Of a stretch of 64,000 nucleotides of DNA, positions 28,527-37,340 are shown piece after piece. Below the pieces are notes generated by a model. The model was not told the origin of the DNA. It ran no database searches and was given only the letters and a program-made list of their open reading frames with translations. A program made the position numbers and the translations under genes. The number at the start of each line of letters is the position of its first letter. The stretch's first letter is position 1. This DNA is from Saprospiraceae bacterium (lineage in GTDB: Bacteria > Bacteroidota > Bacteroidia > Chitinophagales > Saprospiraceae): contig JADJPZ010000004.1 of NCBI GenBank assembly GCA_016713025.1, positions 3,348,001 to 3,412,000 on the forward strand, written 5' to 3'.

Positions 28527-29922
28527 TACTTTGGTAGATGAAGTACCACCACCTGACCATTGATAAATGCCACCACCTGTCGCGGTCAGTGTGACACTCG
28601 TTTTTTGAGCAGGTCAACGGACCATCATTGCTTGTTGTTACTGTGGGTGAAGTGATATCCTGATTGACAATCGTGCTTGATGTACTTGAACAACCATTCG
28701 CTGCCGTCACCGTCACTGTATATGTACCCGGTGTTGTCACGACTTTGGTAGATGAAGTACCTCCACCTGACCATTCATAACTGCCACCACCTGTTGCAGT
28801 CAGTGTAACACTTGGTTTTGCACAGGTCAACGGACCATCATTGCTTGTTGTTGCTGTGGGTGGTGTGATATCCTGATTGACAATCGTGCTTGATGTACTG
28901 GTGCAACCATTCGCTGATGTTACTGTCACTGTATATGTGCCCGGTGTTGTCACGACTTTGGTAGATGAAGTACCACCACCTGACCATTCATAACTGCCAC
29001 CACCTGTCGCGGTCAGTGTGACACTCGTTTTTGAGCAGGTCAACGGACCATCATTGCTTGTTGTTCCTGTGGGTGGTGTGATATCTTGGGTGACAATCGT
29101 GCTTGATGTACTGGTGCAACCATTGGCTGATGTCACTGTCACTGTATATGTGCCCGGTGTTGTCACGACCTTCGTAGATGCAGTGCCACCACCTGACCAT
29201 TCATAACTGCCACCACCTGTCGCGGTCAGTGTGACACTCGTTTTTGCGCAGGTCAACGGACCATCATTGCTTGTTGTTACTGTGGGTGGTGTGATATCCT
29301 GATTGACAATCGTGCTTGATGTACTGGTGCAACCATTGGCTGATGTTACTGTCACTGTATATGTCCCTGGTGTTGTCACTACTTTGGTAGATGAAGTACC
29401 ACCACCTGACCATTGATAAATGCCACCACCTGTCGCGGTCAGTGTGACACTCGTTTTTGAGCAGGTCAACGGACCATCATTGCTTGTTGTTACTGTGGGT
29501 GAAGTGATATCCTGATTGACAATCGTGCTTGATGTACTTGAACAACCATTCGCTGCCGTCACCGTCACTGTATATGTACCCGGTGTTGTCACGACTTTGG
29601 TAGATGAAGTACCTCCACCTGACCATTCATAACTGCCACCACCTGTTGCAGTCAGTGTAACACTTGGTTTTGCACAGGTCAACGGACCATCATTGCTTGT
29701 TGTTGCTGTGGGTGGTGTGATATCCTGATTGACAATCGTGCTTGATGTACTGGTGCAACCATTCGCTGATGTTACTGTCACTGTATATGTGCCCGGTGTT
29801 GTCACGACTTTGGTAGATGAAGTACCACCACCTGACCATTCATAACTGCCACCACCTGTCGCGGTCAGTGTGACACTCGTTTTTGCGCAGGTCAATGGGC
29901 CGTTGTTGCTTATTTCTATCGT
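26301..29922 (-). repeat. array 1: 17 tandem 213-base (71-residue) repeats
   Basis: From landmark 29871 to 26462 there are 3,409 bases, that is 16 periods of 213 plus the single inserted base. Units are nearly identical at DNA level; variation is concentrated at a few codons (SYQW, SYEW or IYQW; CAK or CSK; TSANGC or TAANGC). Confidence 0.93.
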
Positions 29923-32900
29923 CGGTAATGGGTCTACCTGAACCAATTTTGAATCTGTTGAAGTACAACCATTGCAATCTGTTACAGTGACTGTGTAGGT
30001 TGTAGAGATAGTCGGAATGACTTTTATTGAAGGTGTAGTTGCACCATTGGACCACAAATAAATTGCATTTTCAGCAGTTTCAGATTCCGGACAGTCACCA
30101 CCAAAGACTCTAATATCATCAATTTCCCATCCAGGGATTCCACCTCGATCTACCATACAATAGCCATATAATTCAAAAGAAAATTCACAAGATTCAGTTA
30201 CTGTAAAATCAGGATGATCTGAAAAGTCAAATGTTTCAACATTCCAATCCCTTTCTGTGCCAATTTCATTTTCAGAATAAATCAAAGTTCCGTTTTTATA
30301 TACTCTAATTAAGTATTTTTTGTTGTAGTTGTTTATTCCTGAAGCTCCATTCGTAGTTACCCAATTTAATGGAGATTGTTCTCTAAAAGATAGCTTTGTA
30401 AGTCTGCCGGTTTTTTTAGGATTTAACGTCACAGAAAATCTCAAAGCATTCTGAGGATTATATTGATTTGGATCACAACTCTCCAAAACACCAAAACATA
30501 TACCAATTCCTCCGGTACCATCCGGAGTACAGGAATGATCGCCTCTATTTCTAAAAACATTTGTCCCTTCAACTGAAATCAGACCTCCTACCGAAATATT
30601 TGAAGGAAGAAATTCGCTGTAATTTAATTGATTTGCAAGTCCTTCTGCATTACATTGATCAAGAGTCCATCTTAATAATAAGGAATCTTTACAATCCTTA
30701 TCACATGAAGTTTTACCTGTGACATTTGCAGTCAATACTGTGCTATCCCCAATACAAAATCTTCTTTTTCCTGTTATATCCACAGAAGGTTTGGTGTTTA
30801 CTTTGACTCTATGTGATGCAGAAGATGTACAACCATTTGCATCTGTCACTGTAACCCTGTATATTGTTGTTAATGAAGGCGTTATGTTGATTGATGGTGT
30901 ATTTTGACCAGTGCTCCAAAAATACAAAACACCACCAGATGCCAGCAAGGTGACTGAAGTTCCTTCACATATTTTTTTAGGTCCTGATATCGTAGCTACA
31001 GGTAAGCTCATGACACTCGCCATTCTTGATGCTGTAGCTGTACAGCCATGAACATTGGTTACTGTTACTGTGTAATTGGTGTTCAATCCTGGATTTATGG
31101 TTATTGAAGCTGTAGTAGCACCTGTGCTCCATCTATAGGATACGCCCCCTGAAGCTGTTATTACAGATGATTTACCATTACAAAGTGTACTATTTCCCGA
31201 AATTATGACTACAGGTAAAGGATGTACAATTATTTCTTTTGATTTTGTAGATGTACAACCAAAATTATTTGTGACAGTGACTGTATAAATTGAATTTGCG
31301 GTAGGTGAAATATTGATAGACGCAGTACTCAGACCATTACTCCATATATAGGAAGCCCCGCCTGATGCTGTAAGTGTAGTCGACTCTCCAGCACAAATCA
31401 AGGTATCTCCTTCAATATTTGGAGATGGTCTTTCGTATACTATAACTAATACCGTGCTGTATTCCATGCACCCGTTTTCATCTATAGCCATCACTCGGTA
31501 TTCTGTGTCAGTAATAGGTTTTACAACAATCGAATTTGTCGTAGCACCTGTACTCCATTCAAAAGATACTCCACCACTGGCAGTCAAAAGAGTAGAATCT
31601 CCTTTACAAATCTCCAAATCTCCACTAATAACGGGAGATGGCAGGTTGTGCACTACTACAGATACTGAATCTATTGATCGACAACCTTTATTGGATGTTA
31701 CGGTAACATGATATTTAGTTGTCAAAGCAGGACTTACTGTAATAGAGGATGAAGTCGATCCGGTAGACCATAAATATTGTGCACCACCACTTGCAGTCAA
31801 CACTGTAGATCCACCAATACAAATGTTTTTAATCCCGGAGATCGCAATATTTGGCAGAGGGTTGACAGTGACATTTACCGTATCCATTCTGGTACAACCT
31901 GCACAATCTGTAACCATCACGGTATAGGCTGTTGTTACATCAGGAGTAACACTTATTGACTGACTGGTAGCGCCGGTGGACCAAAGATAAGAAATAGAAT
32001 CACTTGTCGAAAGACCTGTACAACATCCTCCAAATACTCTGATGTCATCAACTTCCCAGCCTGCCATACCTCCACCTCTTTCAGTAACACAATACCCTCT
32101 AAGCTCAAACCTGTAAACAGCCGTCTCAGTAGTATAGAAAGCCGGAATATCTTTAAAATCAAATATTTCAGTATTCCATACCCTTTCAGTAGGAATTTCT
32201 GTTTTTGAATATATCAAAATATTGTTTTTGTAGACCTTAAGCAAGTACTTGGTATTAAAGTTATTCACACCGGAAGCACCATTGGTTGTTATCCAGTTGA
32301 GTGGTGATTGTTCAACAAAAGACAATCCGGTGATTCTTCCGCCTTCTGTTGGATTGACTGTTACTTCAAATTTTATTGCTTTATTACTATCATAAACAGA
32401 AGTATCGCAACTTTCTTCTGCCATTACACACATCCCGACATCACCACTGTAAGAATTAGGGATTGGGGTACATGAGTGATCACCAACAGGTTTAAAAATA
32501 TTTGTCGCAAAAATGCCGGTGCAATTACCCTTGGATGGATAATTGGGAATAAATTCAGTAAAATCCTCTTTATTATTCTGGTTACTCGCATCACACTGAT
32601 CCAATGTCCATCTAACTAATAATGAATCAAGTGTTTTGGGACACTCTTGTTTACAAACCGATCTGCCTGTAGCATTGGCGTTTAAAGTCGTAGATGCTCC
32701 TTTACATATTTCGACGTCACTTCCTGCATTGATGGACAGATTGCCCACATTTAATCTGATCGTAGTAATAGATGTGCAACCCCTACTGTTAGTAAATTGA
32801 ATAGTATACAAACCAGAATTTGATGGTTGCAAATCAGATAAATTCCAAAAAGTATTTCCATCAGGTGAACTGTCTGAATAACCACCGGGACCACTTAAAT

Positions 32901-33339
32901 GCAAGTTGGTTATTCCCAAATTTTGCACACCAAGCCGGATAGAACTACCTCTGCAAACAGTGATATTATCCGATGGGATACCGTTAACTTGAGGAAGAAG
33001 AATTGTCTCATCTGCTGCCACAAGATGAATATACCTCGTGATTTCATCATCACACCCACATCCTCTCTCCGCCACAAGTCTGTAAACTCCTTTGGAAAGG
33101 TTAATCTGTGTCAGTGAGTTGGTACCCTCACTTAAAAGAGTACTTCCTTTGTAAATTTTGACATTGCGATTACATGTACCTCTTGAAGAAATTGTAATTG
33201 AGCCATCAGTTGCAGTACATGATGATGGATTGTTTTGATAATTTACAAATAAATTACATTGGGCATTTCCAAGTTCAGTATTTAAAAGAAATACAATACA
33301 TAAAATCAATAATTTTTGAAAAGGTTTTGAGTTGAGCAT
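28411..33339 (-). CDS. giant T9SS adhesin-like protein, N-terminal part (frameshifted)
   Basis: The start at 33339 gives a clear signal peptide (LLILCIVFLLNTELGNAQC). The N-terminal region contains an SprB-like repeat segment (NPSSCTATDGSITIS) and a row of Ig-like domains (pattern STVLTASGG, YLWSTG, TTYTVTVTNxxGCT). Two copies of a ~210-residue Cys-rich domain are inserted into Ig-like domains (32017-32660 and 30090-30705). Seven of the 71-residue repeats precede the frameshift. At 28601-28606 a six-T run (six A on the coding strand) replaces the usual five, and the frame runs out in an unrelated stretch after SNDGPLTCSK. A perfect 19-base palindrome sits about 50 bases upstream of the start. 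Surface adhesion or gliding is inferred from architecture. Confidence 0.88.
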   Translation of the reverse strand: MLNSKPFQKLLILCIVFLLNTELGNAQCNLFVNYQNNPSSCTATDGSITISSRGTCNRNVKIYKGSTLLSEGTNSLTQINLSKGVYRLVAERGCGCDDEITRYIHLVAADETILLPQVNGIPSDNITVCRGSSIRLGVQNLGITNLHLSGPGGYSDSSPDGNTFWNLSDLQPSNSGLYTIQFTNSRGCTSITTIRLNVGNLSINAGSDVEICKGASTTLNANATGRSVCKQECPKTLDSLLVRWTLDQCDASNQNNKEDFTEFIPNYPSKGNCTGIFATNIFKPVGDHSCTPIPNSYSGDVGMCVMAEESCDTSVYDSNKAIKFEVTVNPTEGGRITGLSFVEQSPLNWITTNGASGVNNFNTKYLLKVYKNNILIYSKTEIPTERVWNTEIFDFKDIPAFYTTETAVYRFELRGYCVTERGGGMAGWEVDDIRVFGGCCTGLSTSDSISYLWSTGATSQSISVTPDVTTAYTVMVTDCAGCTRMDTVNVTVNPLPNIAISGIKNICIGGSTVLTASGGAQYLWSTGSTSSSITVSPALTTKYHVTVTSNKGCRSIDSVSVVVHNLPSPVISGDLEICKGDSTLLTASGGVSFEWSTGATTNSIVVKPITDTEYRVMAIDENGCMEYSTVLVIVYERPSPNIEGDTLICAGESTTLTASGGASYIWSNGLSTASINISPTANSIYTVTVTNNFGCTSTKSKEIIVHPLPVVIISGNSTLCNGKSSVITASGGVSYRWSTGATTASITINPGLNTNYTVTVTNVHGCTATASRMASVMSLPVATISGPKKICEGTSVTLLASGGVLYFWSTGQNTPSINITPSLTTIYRVTVTDANGCTSSASHRVKVNTKPSVDITGKRRFCIGDSTVLTANVTGKTSCDKDCKDSLLLRWTLDQCNAEGLANQLNYSEFLPSNISVGGLISVEGTNVFRNRGDHSCTPDGTGGIGICFGVLESCDPNQYNPQNALRFSVTLNPKKTGRLTKLSFREQSPLNWVTTNGASGINNYNKKYLIRVYKNGTLIYSENEIGTERDWNVETFDFSDHPDFTVTESCEFSFELYGYCMVDRGGIPGWEIDDIRVFGGDCPESETAENAIYLWSNGATTPSIKVIPTISTTYTVTVTDCNGCTSTDSKLVQVDPLPTIEISNNGPLTCAKTSVTLTATGGGSYEWSGGGTSSTKVVTTPGTYTVTVTSANGCTSTSSTIVNQDITPPTATTSNDGPLTCAKPSVTLTATGGGSYEWSGGGTSSTKVVTTPGTYTVTVTAANGCSSTSSTIVNQDITSPTVTTSNDGPLTCSKTSVTLTATGGGIYQWSGGGTSSTKVVTTPGTYTVTVTSANGCTSTSSTIVNQDITPPTVTTSNDGPLTCAKTSVTLTATGGGSYEWSGGGTASTKVVTTPGTYTVTVTSANGCTSTSSTIVTQDITPPTGTTSNDGPLTCSKTSVTLTATGGGSYEWSGGGTSSTKVVTTPGTYTVTVTSANGCTSTSSTIVNQDITPPTATTSNDGPLTCAKPSVTLTATGGGSYEWSGGGTSSTKVVTTPGTYTVTVTAANGCSSTSSTIVNQDITSPTVTTSNDGPLTCSKNECHTDRDRWWHLSMVRWWYFIYQSSDNTRDIYSDSNISQWLHQYIKHDCQSGYHTTHSNNKQ
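28601..28606 (-). other. one-base insertion (T6 versus T5) splitting the giant adhesin gene
   Basis: The landmark of each repeat (TGACACTC or its variant) lies at 28166, 28379, 28592 and 28806. The intervals are 213, 213 and 214, so exactly one extra base lies in the last unit. All sister units have five T before GAGCAGG or GCACAGG; this one has six. Removing one base joins both frames. Confidence 0.92.
30090..30705 (-). other. Cys-rich ~210-residue domain, copy 2, nested in an Ig-like domain
   Basis: From SCDKDCKDS to RVFGGDC, with RWTLDQCNAEG, HSCTPDGTGGIGICFG, FREQSPLNWVTTNGASG and WEIDDIRVFGG. The Ig-like host resumes with IYLWSNGATTPSIKV. Confidence 0.7.
32017..32660 (-). other. Cys-rich ~210-residue domain, copy 1, nested in an Ig-like domain
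   Basis: From SVCKQEC to RVFGGCC, with RWTLDQCDASN, HSCTPIPNSYSGDVGMC, FVEQSPLNWITTNGASG and WEVDDIRVFGG. The Ig-like host starts with STTLNANATGR and resumes with ISYLWSTGATSQSISV. Confidence 0.7.
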
Positions 33340-33388
33340 GAGTATAATTTTTGATCAATAAACTGTTAAATTAAGTATTAAAAAATAT

Positions 33389-33407
33389 TGTAATTCAATG
33401 AATTACA
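33389..33407. promoter_or_regulatory. perfect 19-base palindrome upstream of the giant adhesin gene
   Basis: TGTAATTCA, one central A, TGAATTACA. It lies 50 bases before the start codon at 33339, where an operator would be expected. A near -7 box (TATCTTTA on the minus strand) lies further upstream near 33435. The binding protein is unknown. The rest of the gap to 33600 is A/T-rich. Confidence 0.5.
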
Positions 33408-33599
33408 TTCCAAAATTTGTTACTTATCAACAGGTAAAGATAATTACTACCCCTTAAACTGCACCTTTTGTTAAATGATTCTTATAAATTTTTATTTATA
33501 TCAACTATAATGATTTCAAAGCAATAAATTTACAAAATATAGCTTTATTGAATATGTAAATATTGAGTTTTGTCATATATGAAAAAAGTTAAAAAATCA

Positions 33600-34766
33600 T
33601 CAAATACCTAATATCACTTCGGTGGTTTTTTCCTGTTCATTTCTGAGGTATTTCAGTTTGATTTTGTCACCGGGATTAAACTTTTCAAGGATTAAAAACA
33701 AGTCGTTATTATTGCTAATTTTAGAACCATTTACCTCAGTGATAATATCACCAAATATAATCTCTCCGTTTCGGGTTTGTTCAAGTGCTCTTAACCCTGC
33801 TTTTTCCGCTCCACCTCCGGGTACTATTCCCATAATCATGGCACCTTCAACACCCCAATTCTGAGCATATTGAGGAGGTAACAACTCAATACCAATTTTT
33901 GGTCTTTTTACTTCGCCATATTTAATCAGATCAGATACTACCCAGTTGACTTCATCCACAGGTATAGAAAATCCAATGCCTGCTGATGCTCCGGATGGAC
34001 TGTAAATCATGGTATTTACTCCGATGAGTCGTCCATAACTGTCGAGCAATGGTCCACCTGAGTTTCCGGGATTTATGGCTGCATCAGTCTGAATAACGTC
34101 CCTGATAGGCCTGCCTCCCACTGAAATTATTTCTCTTCCTAATGCACTGATGACTCCGGTAGTTAATGACTGGTCCAATCCGAAAGGATTCCCAATGGCA
34201 TACACACTCTGCCCAACCCTAAGAGTAGAAGACTGACCAACGGGTATAGGTCGTAGTGTACCCGCACTTGCTTTAATTTTAAGCACTGCAAGATCTTTAT
34301 TGGGCTCGATACCTACCACTTCTGCATCCCACGAAGACCTGTCTGAAAGTGTCACTTTTAACTTTGTACCGTTTTGAATGACATGGTAATTTGTAATGAT
34401 ATGACCCTGCGTATCCCAGATAAAACCTGAACCCGAGCCTGAAGGCATTTCAGTAATATTTCTTGACCACATGTCTCTTTGTTGGTTGATTGTGGTGATA
34501 TAACACACTGACGGTGCAGATTTTTCAAAGAGATCAATGGTGGATTTTTCGTCATGAGAGAGATAAACTATTGAATCAGCAGTGCGTCTAATTGAATTTT
34601 GACCTGTGCTACGAGTCAATATCTGGTTGTTATTGTCAACATTGGTCTGGCTTCCTTCATCTCCGGTTATGATTTTTTCCAGTTTAGAACCTGATACGTA
34701 CTTTGTTCCCAAGAAAACACCTAATCCAATAAGTATTAAAGCAAACAATAAATAAATGATTCGCAT
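33600..34766 (-). CDS. HtrA/DegP-like serine protease (S1C) with one PDZ domain
   Basis: The 388-residue protein has an N-terminal membrane anchor or signal (IIYLLFALILIGLGVFLG) and a trypsin-like domain with the triad His128 (ITNYHVIQ), Asp158 (NKDLAVLKI) and Ser236 (PGNSGGPL). A single C-terminal PDZ domain spans about residues 290-385 (PKIGIELLPP through VPGGGAEKAGLR and GDIITEVNGSKI). DegS-like length and anchor suggest a periplasmic sensor or quality-control protease. It lies 97 bases downstream of the acyl-CoA dehydrogenase gene on the same strand; a shared transcript is possible. Confidence 0.92.
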   Translation of the reverse strand: MRIIYLLFALILIGLGVFLGTKYVSGSKLEKIITGDEGSQTNVDNNNQILTRSTGQNSIRRTADSIVYLSHDEKSTIDLFEKSAPSVCYITTINQQRDMWSRNITEMPSGSGSGFIWDTQGHIITNYHVIQNGTKLKVTLSDRSSWDAEVVGIEPNKDLAVLKIKASAGTLRPIPVGQSSTLRVGQSVYAIGNPFGLDQSLTTGVISALGREIISVGGRPIRDVIQTDAAINPGNSGGPLLDSYGRLIGVNTMIYSPSGASAGIGFSIPVDEVNWVVSDLIKYGEVKRPKIGIELLPPQYAQNWGVEGAMIMGIVPGGGAEKAGLRALEQTRNGEIIFGDIITEVNGSKISNNNDLFLILEKFNPGDKIKLKYLRNEQEKTTEVILGI

Positions 34767-34862
34767 ATGATTATGATTTTTAAGTTTTTAGAATATTAAG
34801 TTAAACTTCACCACTTGTCATAACATAAAATCAATTTTAGTAGTTCAGCTGTTGATCTATTC

Positions 34863-36014
34863 TTATGCAAATTTTGTCGAAAATGATGATACCCATTTTC
34901 TCAACAGAGGGCAAACTCTGTATCTTTCTTCATGATAATGATAGTAAAGTCCGTCTAATGTCTCAATTATTTTATTATACCCTATTTCATTTCCCCATTG
35001 GAGCAAACCCTTAGGATAATTTAAACCGAGCTTTACGGATTTTTCGACATCTTCCTGATGGCATATGCCATAAAATACCGTATCGGCTGCCTCATTGATC
35101 AACATGGATATGATGCGCATAAATATCAAATTAGTTGATTCCGGACTGTTATACTTTCCTTTCATGGGTGTGGTTGGGTAATTATAAAAACCTTTACCAC
35201 TTTTTTTACCCAAATATCCTGCTTCCAAAAGCCTGAGTTGAGAAAAAGACGGCTTGTATCGGCTATCATAGTAAAATGATTTCCAAACGGACTCTGTTAC
35301 TCTGTAGTTGACATCATGACCTATAAAATCCATCAATTCAAATGGTCCCATTTTAAATCCTGAATTTCTCATTGTTGAATCGATAGTGAAAATATCTGAA
35401 ATACCTTCTTCCATCATTCTCATTGCCTCACTATAATATGGTCTGGCTACTTTATTCACTATAAAACCGGGTGTGTCTTTGGCTTTCACCACGGTTTTAC
35501 CCCAGGATTCTATGATTGAGATTGCTTTTGTTATGTTTTTATCACTTGTTTGTATAGCAGGTATGACTTCAGTGAGCTGCATTATCACCACAGGATTAAA
35601 AAAATGAATACCTAAAAATCGATCAGGCATCTTCAAAACCGACGCAATAGATGTAATCGAAAGCGATGAAGTATTTGTTGCCAAAATACAATTCTTTGAT
35701 ACGATAGGCTCTAATTTGCCAAAAAGATCTTTTTTCAAAGCAAGGTCTTCTGCTATGGCCTCTATGATGAGTTCACATTCTGAAAGCGAGTTGAGTGATT
35801 CACATGTATAAATACGCCCAAGAATACCACTCATTTCATCCTGACCGATCACTCCTTTCAGTGCAAACTTGCCCAAACTCAGTGAAATATCTTGCAACGC
35901 TTTAGTCAATTTGTGTTTGTCAATATCAAATAAACGAACTTCACAGCCCGACATTGCTGCCAGTTGTGCAATTCCTGATCCCATGATGCCGGCTCCAACA
36001 ACTCCCGTTATCAT
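34863..36014 (-). CDS. 3-hydroxyacyl-CoA dehydrogenase (3-hydroxybutyryl-CoA type)
   Basis: The 383-residue protein has the NAD-binding Rossmann motif GVVGAGIMGSGIAQLA and the family signature LGIHFFNPV with its catalytic His. Ser and Asn contacts lie in TNTSSLSIT and TPGFIVNKVARPY. Two C-terminal 3HCDH helical domains follow (MGPFELMDFIGHDVNY and LGLNYPKGLLQWGNEIG); the doubled C-terminus resembles PaaH-type enzymes. It oxidises (S)-3-hydroxyacyl-CoA to 3-oxoacyl-CoA in beta-oxidation or aromatic degradation. HtrA lies downstream and an outer-membrane-type gene upstream, with no obvious metabolic partner. Confidence 0.9.
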   Translation of the reverse strand: MITGVVGAGIMGSGIAQLAAMSGCEVRLFDIDKHKLTKALQDISLSLGKFALKGVIGQDEMSGILGRIYTCESLNSLSECELIIEAIAEDLALKKDLFGKLEPIVSKNCILATNTSSLSITSIASVLKMPDRFLGIHFFNPVVIMQLTEVIPAIQTSDKNITKAISIIESWGKTVVKAKDTPGFIVNKVARPYYSEAMRMMEEGISDIFTIDSTMRNSGFKMGPFELMDFIGHDVNYRVTESVWKSFYYDSRYKPSFSQLRLLEAGYLGKKSGKGFYNYPTTPMKGKYNSPESTNLIFMRIISMLINEAADTVFYGICHQEDVEKSVKLGLNYPKGLLQWGNEIGYNKIIETLDGLYYHYHEERYRVCPLLRKWVSSFSTKFA

Positions 36015-36044
36015 TAAATTTTGATGGTGTTTAATGTAAAAAAA

Positions 36045-37340
36045 TCATAAAACATTACCCGGCAATTTGCCAATTGCAATTTTATTGAGATTTAAAGAAA
36101 AACTGATCCTTGATAAAAATGTTTTGTGCTCACTTTTGTAGATATTGCCCACGTTTTCAGAATAAAATAATGGAAAATATATAGCCCCGATATCTTTATA
36201 ATGAAGTGAAAGCCCGCCATTGTAAAGGAGGGTATTAGTAAATTTATCAATTCCGTAGATACTATAAGAGCCTATATCAAAATATGCTCTCAATGGTATC
36301 CACTTTGGCAGTCGAAAAGGTATGTCAGAACTAAACCCCACGGAAGCAGCCAAGTGATTGCTCATACCGATATTATGAGCACTTCCTACAGGAGTTTTAA
36401 ATCCGCCTCCTGACGTCATGCTGATCTGATAATTCTGGAATCCTGTTTGATTCTGTCTGGAAAGGAAGGTCTCCTCATAAGTGTAATCATTAAATCCCTG
36501 GTGTATCAAAGCAATACTTCCTCTCGTAAATACATTCTGAAAGCTGTTTGATTGACGCTGAGTATTCCATAAGAAACCGGAAAGAAAAGCCCTGAAATAC
36601 AAATGCTTCTTTTCTGCAAATCTGTACTTCTGATCCGCAATTCCTGTCATTTTTATATATTTTTCGGAATTGTACCCCTGATATTCGATAGAAAGCTTCA
36701 TGTCGGTTCCCTGATAATCATCATGATTTGAGTAGTCATAGTCCATCCTTGGTATATAGCTGTACTCTGTACTCAAACCCTTAAATTGACCCTTGTCAAA
36801 AACAGGATTCTCTTCTGAAATAAAAAACAACTTCAAAGTCACTTTGGACTTCCTGGTATCTGTGTCAGTAAAGTGGATAGTCATTCGTGGATCTACCCTG
36901 ATAAATCGCAAACTATAATCAAATTTTTCATTACGGTTATAATCATAAGATTTTATCCCAATGCCGTATGAAATTTTGTCGATACCTTTATTCAATACGA
37001 TATTATTGAAGACTATCCTTCCTTCACCTGTCAATTTGGAGTTCAGGAAAGAAAACATGGGTGCTAACGCATATGAGAACTTTTTATTCTCTCTGCCATT
37101 ATCATTTGTCAACACCAGTCCAGCCATCATACCATCATTATCATTATATGCAGGAAAAACCGTCCATCTTAGTACTCGGGGATGATTTTCGGCATTTTTC
37201 AATAGCCATAAAACCTTGATATCATTGGTGTCTGATGCAGTATCAAAATGATTGTATGAAGATGATGCAATAGATGAAAAACTAATAAATATTGCTCCTA
37301 AAATCATGAAGATCAAAACTGTAAATCTATGGAATTGCAT
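36045..37340 (-). CDS. outer-membrane barrel-like protein resembling the C-terminal region of M1 metallopeptidases
   Basis: The frame is open from 37436, but a standard signal peptide begins at the Met at 37340 (MQFHRFTVLIFMILGAIFI, then SSIASSS), giving 431 residues. The mature part begins VLWLLKNAENHPRVLRW, then TVFPAYNDNDGMMAGLVLTN and KFSYALAPMFSF. I recognise this pattern from the C-terminal extension of large Bacteroidota M1 peptidases. The remainder is rich in alternating aromatic strands (GIGIKSYDYNRN, YLYFRAFLSGF-like, LSLHYKDIGAIYFPLFYS), consistent with a 12-16 strand barrel. No HExxH zinc site is present, so it is an orphan barrel. Role unknown. Confidence 0.6.
   Translation of the reverse strand: MQFHRFTVLIFMILGAIFISFSSIASSSYNHFDTASDTNDIKVLWLLKNAENHPRVLRWTVFPAYNDNDGMMAGLVLTNDNGRENKKFSYALAPMFSFLNSKLTGEGRIVFNNIVLNKGIDKISYGIGIKSYDYNRNEKFDYSLRFIRVDPRMTIHFTDTDTRKSKVTLKLFFISEENPVFDKGQFKGLSTEYSYIPRMDYDYSNHDDYQGTDMKLSIEYQGYNSEKYIKMTGIADQKYRFAEKKHLYFRAFLSGFLWNTQRQSNSFQNVFTRGSIALIHQGFNDYTYEETFLSRQNQTGFQNYQISMTSGGGFKTPVGSAHNIGMSNHLAASVGFSSDIPFRLPKWIPLRAYFDIGSYSIYGIDKFTNTLLYNGGLSLHYKDIGAIYFPLFYSENVGNIYKSEHKTFLSRISFSLNLNKIAIGKLPGNVL

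Noticed and set aside
22159..29206. Long plus-strand open frames opposite the adhesin (for example 22159-22683 and 24541-25026)
   Set aside because: They are mirror frames of the repeat units, repeat with the same 213-base period, and have no start context of their own.
22179..29922. Regular 213-base repeats that might look like a CRISPR or satellite array
   Set aside because: The units are coding, in frame over the whole array, with a 71-residue period; there are no short repeats with variable spacers.
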